This document shows positions 62,236 through 64,000 of a DNA stretch of 64,000 nucleotides, piece after piece. The stretch lies in assembly GCF_014269035.2 (NCBI RefSeq), contig NZ_JABWRP020000019.1, positions 1 to 64,000 on the forward strand, written 5' to 3'. The DNA is from Pseudomonas vlassakiae. Its GTDB lineage: Bacteria > Pseudomonadota > Gammaproteobacteria > Pseudomonadales > Pseudomonadaceae. Below the pieces are notes generated by a model that was not told the DNA's origin, did no database searches, and worked only from the letters and a program-made list of their open reading frames with translations. The position numbers and the translations under genes were made by a program. The stretch's first letter is position 1, and each line of letters begins with the position of its first letter.

Positions 62236-62877
62236 ATGCGATTCCTGTTGCTGTGCCTGCTGCTGGTGGCCGCCAAGGCGAGCTGGGCCGACGTGCCCGC
62301 TGCGCGGGTCAACGGCGTGACTATCGACCTGCTGCGCCTTGAGCGCTATTTTTCCGAATACCTGCAGGCACAGGGCAGGGCAGTGGCCAGCATTCGCAAT
62401 CCGACGCTGTACAAGCGCCTGCGCGAGCAAGCACTGGATGAACTGATCGACAAGGAATTGCTCTGGCAGGAAGCCCAGCGCCGGGGTATTCACATCAGTG
62501 ATGAGCAGGTATCAGCGCAAGTCAGCGAAATCGAAGCAGCCTTCGCCAGCCCGGCATTGTTCGCAAGGCGCCTGGCAGATGCAGGATTCGATCGTGCAGA
62601 GTACGCTGATTACATGCGCCGCGAGATGGCCGCGCAGCGGGTGTATGCTCAGCTCAGCGCGGTTGACGAACCCAGCCAGGCCGAAGTCGCGGCGTTCTAC
62701 CAGGCCAACCGGCAAACCCTGCAAGGAGCGCAGAACCAAAGTGTTAGTCCATCGGTCATACCCGAACCGGCCCTGCAACGGGCCAAGGCTGCGCTCATCG
62801 GCCAGTTGCAGGCGCAGGCGCGCCAATCCGTGCGCCAACGTTTGCGCCAATCCGCTACAGTGGAGATCGCCGACTGA
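62236..62877 (+). CDS. SurA-N-like periplasmic peptidyl-prolyl isomerase/chaperone
   Basis: A 213-residue secreted protein: signal peptide MRFLLLCLLLVAAKASWA, then a SurA N-terminal chaperone domain (RVNGVTIDLLRLERYF to MRREMAAQRVYAQL, about 25-140). An AVDEPSQAEVAAFYQANRQ link and a helical tail follow. The parvulin catalytic domain is reduced or absent, so it may be a pure chaperone. As I recall, the Leptothrix mof operon also pairs its oxidase with an isomerase and a cytochrome. GGAGG precedes the ATG at 62236, 12 bases after the fusion gene. Confidence 0.78.
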   Translation: MRFLLLCLLLVAAKASWADVPAARVNGVTIDLLRLERYFSEYLQAQGRAVASIRNPTLYKRLREQALDELIDKELLWQEAQRRGIHISDEQVSAQVSEIEAAFASPALFARRLADAGFDRAEYADYMRREMAAQRVYAQLSAVDEPSQAEVAAFYQANRQTLQGAQNQSVSPSVIPEPALQRAKAALIGQLQAQARQSVRQRLRQSATVEIAD

Positions 62878-62892
62878 CGCCCTTGAATGGGT

Positions 62893-62910
62893 TTCCCCAA
62901 AGCTGGGGAA
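62893..62910. promoter_or_regulatory. Candidate UAS 1 for the response-regulator unit
   Basis: TTCCCC-AAAGCT-GGGGAA, perfect 6-base arms. Its centre is 44 bases (about four helical turns) from UAS 2 and about 138 bases before the -24 element. Confidence 0.65.
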
Positions 62911-62912
62911 TA

Positions 62913-62929
62913 GCACTTTGGCAAAGTGC
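62913..62929. promoter_or_regulatory. Palindrome between the two UAS copies
   Basis: GCACTTT-GGC-AAAGTGC, perfect 7-base arms, close to midway between the two TTCCCC-N6-GGGGAA elements. It lies 36 bases after the chaperone stop and has no T-tract, so it may be a protein site or a weak transcription end. Confidence 0.4.
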
Positions 62930-62936
62930 CATCAGT

Positions 62937-62954
62937 TTCCCCGGATGTGGGGAA
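62937..62954. promoter_or_regulatory. Candidate UAS 2 for the response-regulator unit
   Basis: TTCCCC-GGATGT-GGGGAA, perfect arms identical to UAS 1 with a different spacer. It is centred about 94 bases before the -24 element at 63039. Confidence 0.65.
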
Positions 62955-63037
62955 CAAGGCCTGCGCCTGTGTCGTGGAGTTTGCTGCAACCCAGCGGGAT
63001 CAAAGACTTACAGTGGTGCGAGATGACAATTCATGCC

Positions 63038-63053
63038 TGGCACGAAGCCTGCT
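63038..63053 (+). promoter_or_regulatory. Sigma-54 promoter of the response-regulator unit
   Basis: TGGCACG-N5-TGCT with GG (63039) and GC (63051) exactly ten bases apart. The -24 half is perfect; the -12 half reads CTGCT instead of TTGCT. It lies 65 bases before the chosen start codon. Confidence 0.7.
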
Positions 63054-63117
63054 CTAGCCTTGTCGAGGCCGCACTTCGCAACCCGGGTTACCGGGCAGTA
63101 TTTGGGAGTCGACCTTG

Positions 63118-63648
63118 GTGAACAGAGTATTGGTAGTCGATGACGAACAGACCCTTGCGCAAAACCTGCAAGCGTACCTGCAGGCGCAAGGCCTGGAAGT
63201 TCACGTCGCCCACGACGGTGCCAGTGGTATCGAGCAGGCTCAAAGCCTGGCACCGGACGTGATTGTGCTGGATTACCGCTTGCCCGACATGGTGGGGTTC
63301 CAACTCCTGGAGACCGTGCGCAAGAACAGGCAGTGCCATTTCGTGCTGATCACCGCCCACCCGACTGCCGAAGTCCGTGAGCGAGCTGCCGAACTTGGCG
63401 TGAGTCATGTCCTGTTCAAGCCGTTCCCGTTGGCCGAACTGGCCCGCGCGATCTTCGACCTGACGGGCATCGAGCGCCGGCGCAGGGCCACTGACGATCC
63501 AGCCGAAGGGTTTGTCGAACGACGCCAGAACAGGAACGAGTCGTTCCCCTTGCAGTTGTACGATGGCAGCTGGGTGTTGGCCGATCGCCGCCGTCATGGC
63601 GCCAAGCCCCCAGGACCTGACGACGAACAACTGCTCACCGGGGAATAG
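63118..63648 (+). CDS. Response regulator, receiver with short C-terminal tail
   Basis: A 176-residue protein. A CheY-like receiver fills residues 1-120 with acidic pocket Asp8/Asp9, phospho-acceptor Asp52 (LDYRLPD), Thr79 and Lys101. The remaining 55 residues are charged (ERRRRATDDPAEGFVERRQNRNE) with no recognisable DNA-binding or enzymatic domain. It probably acts by protein contact. GGGAG nine bases upstream supports the GTG at 63118; a TTG one codon earlier is possible. It has its own sigma-54 promoter, and no kinase is adjacent. Confidence 0.85.
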   Translation: MNRVLVVDDEQTLAQNLQAYLQAQGLEVHVAHDGASGIEQAQSLAPDVIVLDYRLPDMVGFQLLETVRKNRQCHFVLITAHPTAEVRERAAELGVSHVLFKPFPLAELARAIFDLTGIERRRRATDDPAEGFVERRQNRNESFPLQLYDGSWVLADRRRHGAKPPGPDDEQLLTGE

Positions 63649-63708
63649 CGGCGCCCGCTGCCCTGGCCAAGCCAGCCCGCGACGCGCCCCTGAGCGGAGT
63701 CGCAGGCC

Positions 63709-64000
63709 ATGGCAGACGTATTCGAAACAGGTGCAGGCAAGTACAGCGCCTTCCCCCGCGACCTCCTGGCCCAGGCCCGCCTGCAAGCGGGCGACGAGCG
63801 TCTGCTCAACTGCCTGGAGCGCCTGGCCAACGACACCCCCGACCGCTTCATCCAGCGCCTTGGCCTGACCCTGCATTACCCGGTGCTGGCCACCCAGCTA
63901 CTGCTGGCCAGCACTGCGCGCTTCGACACGGTCAGCCTGGCCCAGTGCCTGAAGCACGAGTTCGTGATGATCGAGCAGGACGGCCAACTGATCGGCGTGT
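63709..64000 (+). CDS. Partial gene, possible GspE/PilB-type secretion ATPase N-terminus
   Basis: An ATG at 63709 opens a frame that runs off the window after 97 residues. The first 75 residues are helical; the segment LKHEFVMIEQDGQLIGV resembles the N-terminal domain of type II secretion or pilus ATPases ahead of the nucleotide-binding part. No Walker motif is reached. The call is a weak resemblance; the gene lies 60 bases after the response regulator and probably shares its promoter. Confidence 0.35.
   Translation, partial: MADVFETGAGKYSAFPRDLLAQARLQAGDERLLNCLERLANDTPDRFIQRLGLTLHYPVLATQLLLASTARFDTVSLAQCLKHEFVMIEQDGQLIGV

Noticed and set aside
62911..62935. A further sigma-54 promoter around TTGGCAAAGTGCC
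   Set aside because: No GC lies ten bases after the GG; the sequence is better explained as a palindrome.
1..64000. tRNA or rRNA genes, CRISPR arrays, insertion sequences, prophage genes
   Set aside because: None seen. The only repeats are short REP-type palindromes, and no transposase or integrase reading frame is present.

Overview
The window looks like a chromosomal segment of a Pseudomonas of the putida group. The evidence is high GC with strong GC3 bias, a lexA2-imuA-imuB-dnaE2 SOS cassette with an exact P. putida-type LexA2 box, Pseudomonas-type REP palindromes, and a Pseudomonas-type HPPD. Nothing looks like a prophage, insertion sequence, tRNA, rRNA or CRISPR array. Most genes are housekeeping or metabolic islands of one to five genes, each beside its own regulator.

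Layout, left to right. 1-6.5 kb: a HAD phosphatase, then the SOS mutagenesis cassette. 6.5-11.4 kb: an aldo/keto reductase and a LysR regulator, divergent from a 3-oxoacid CoA-transferase (scoAB) and an AtoE-type short-chain fatty acid transporter. 11.4-17.9 kb: a DapA-like/class II aldolase pair divergent from an XRE-cupin regulator, then AraC, LysE, a TerC-CBS-CorC protein behind a 29-codon leader ORF, and RarD. 18-26 kb: a CSS-EAL c-di-GMP phosphodiesterase broken by one in-frame ochre codon, hpd, a stand-alone CSS sensor, a DJ-1/PfpI protein, a hybrid histidine kinase and a TPR protein. 26-32 kb: a MexEF-OprN-type RND efflux operon. 32-38.4 kb: an MFS gene and a tricarballylate utilisation locus (tcuRABC).

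38.5-45.3 kb holds a LacI repressor divergent from a TonB receptor, FMN monooxygenase, aldo/keto reductase and SsuA-like binding protein. Two LacI-type palindromes lie in the shared control region. 45.3-51 kb is a run of unrelated small genes (GNAT, LysE, hydrolase, pirin, alkA, DUF1652, Yip1).

51.3-64 kb is the most notable part. A 1938-residue multicopper oxidase of the MnxG/McoA/MofA manganese-oxidase type is followed, tightly packed, by a beta-propeller protein, two SCO copper chaperones, a cytochrome c/periplasmic-binding-protein fusion and a SurA-N-like foldase. A response regulator and the start of what may be a secretion ATPase come next. The oxidase and the response regulator each have a sigma-54 (-24/-12) promoter. 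Upstream of both lie copies of the same inverted repeat, TTCCCC-N6-GGGGAA, which suggests one enhancer-binding protein controls both transcription units. I infer a copper-dependent extracytoplasmic metal-oxidation module with its own copper insertion, electron transfer and folding factors, and possibly its own export.
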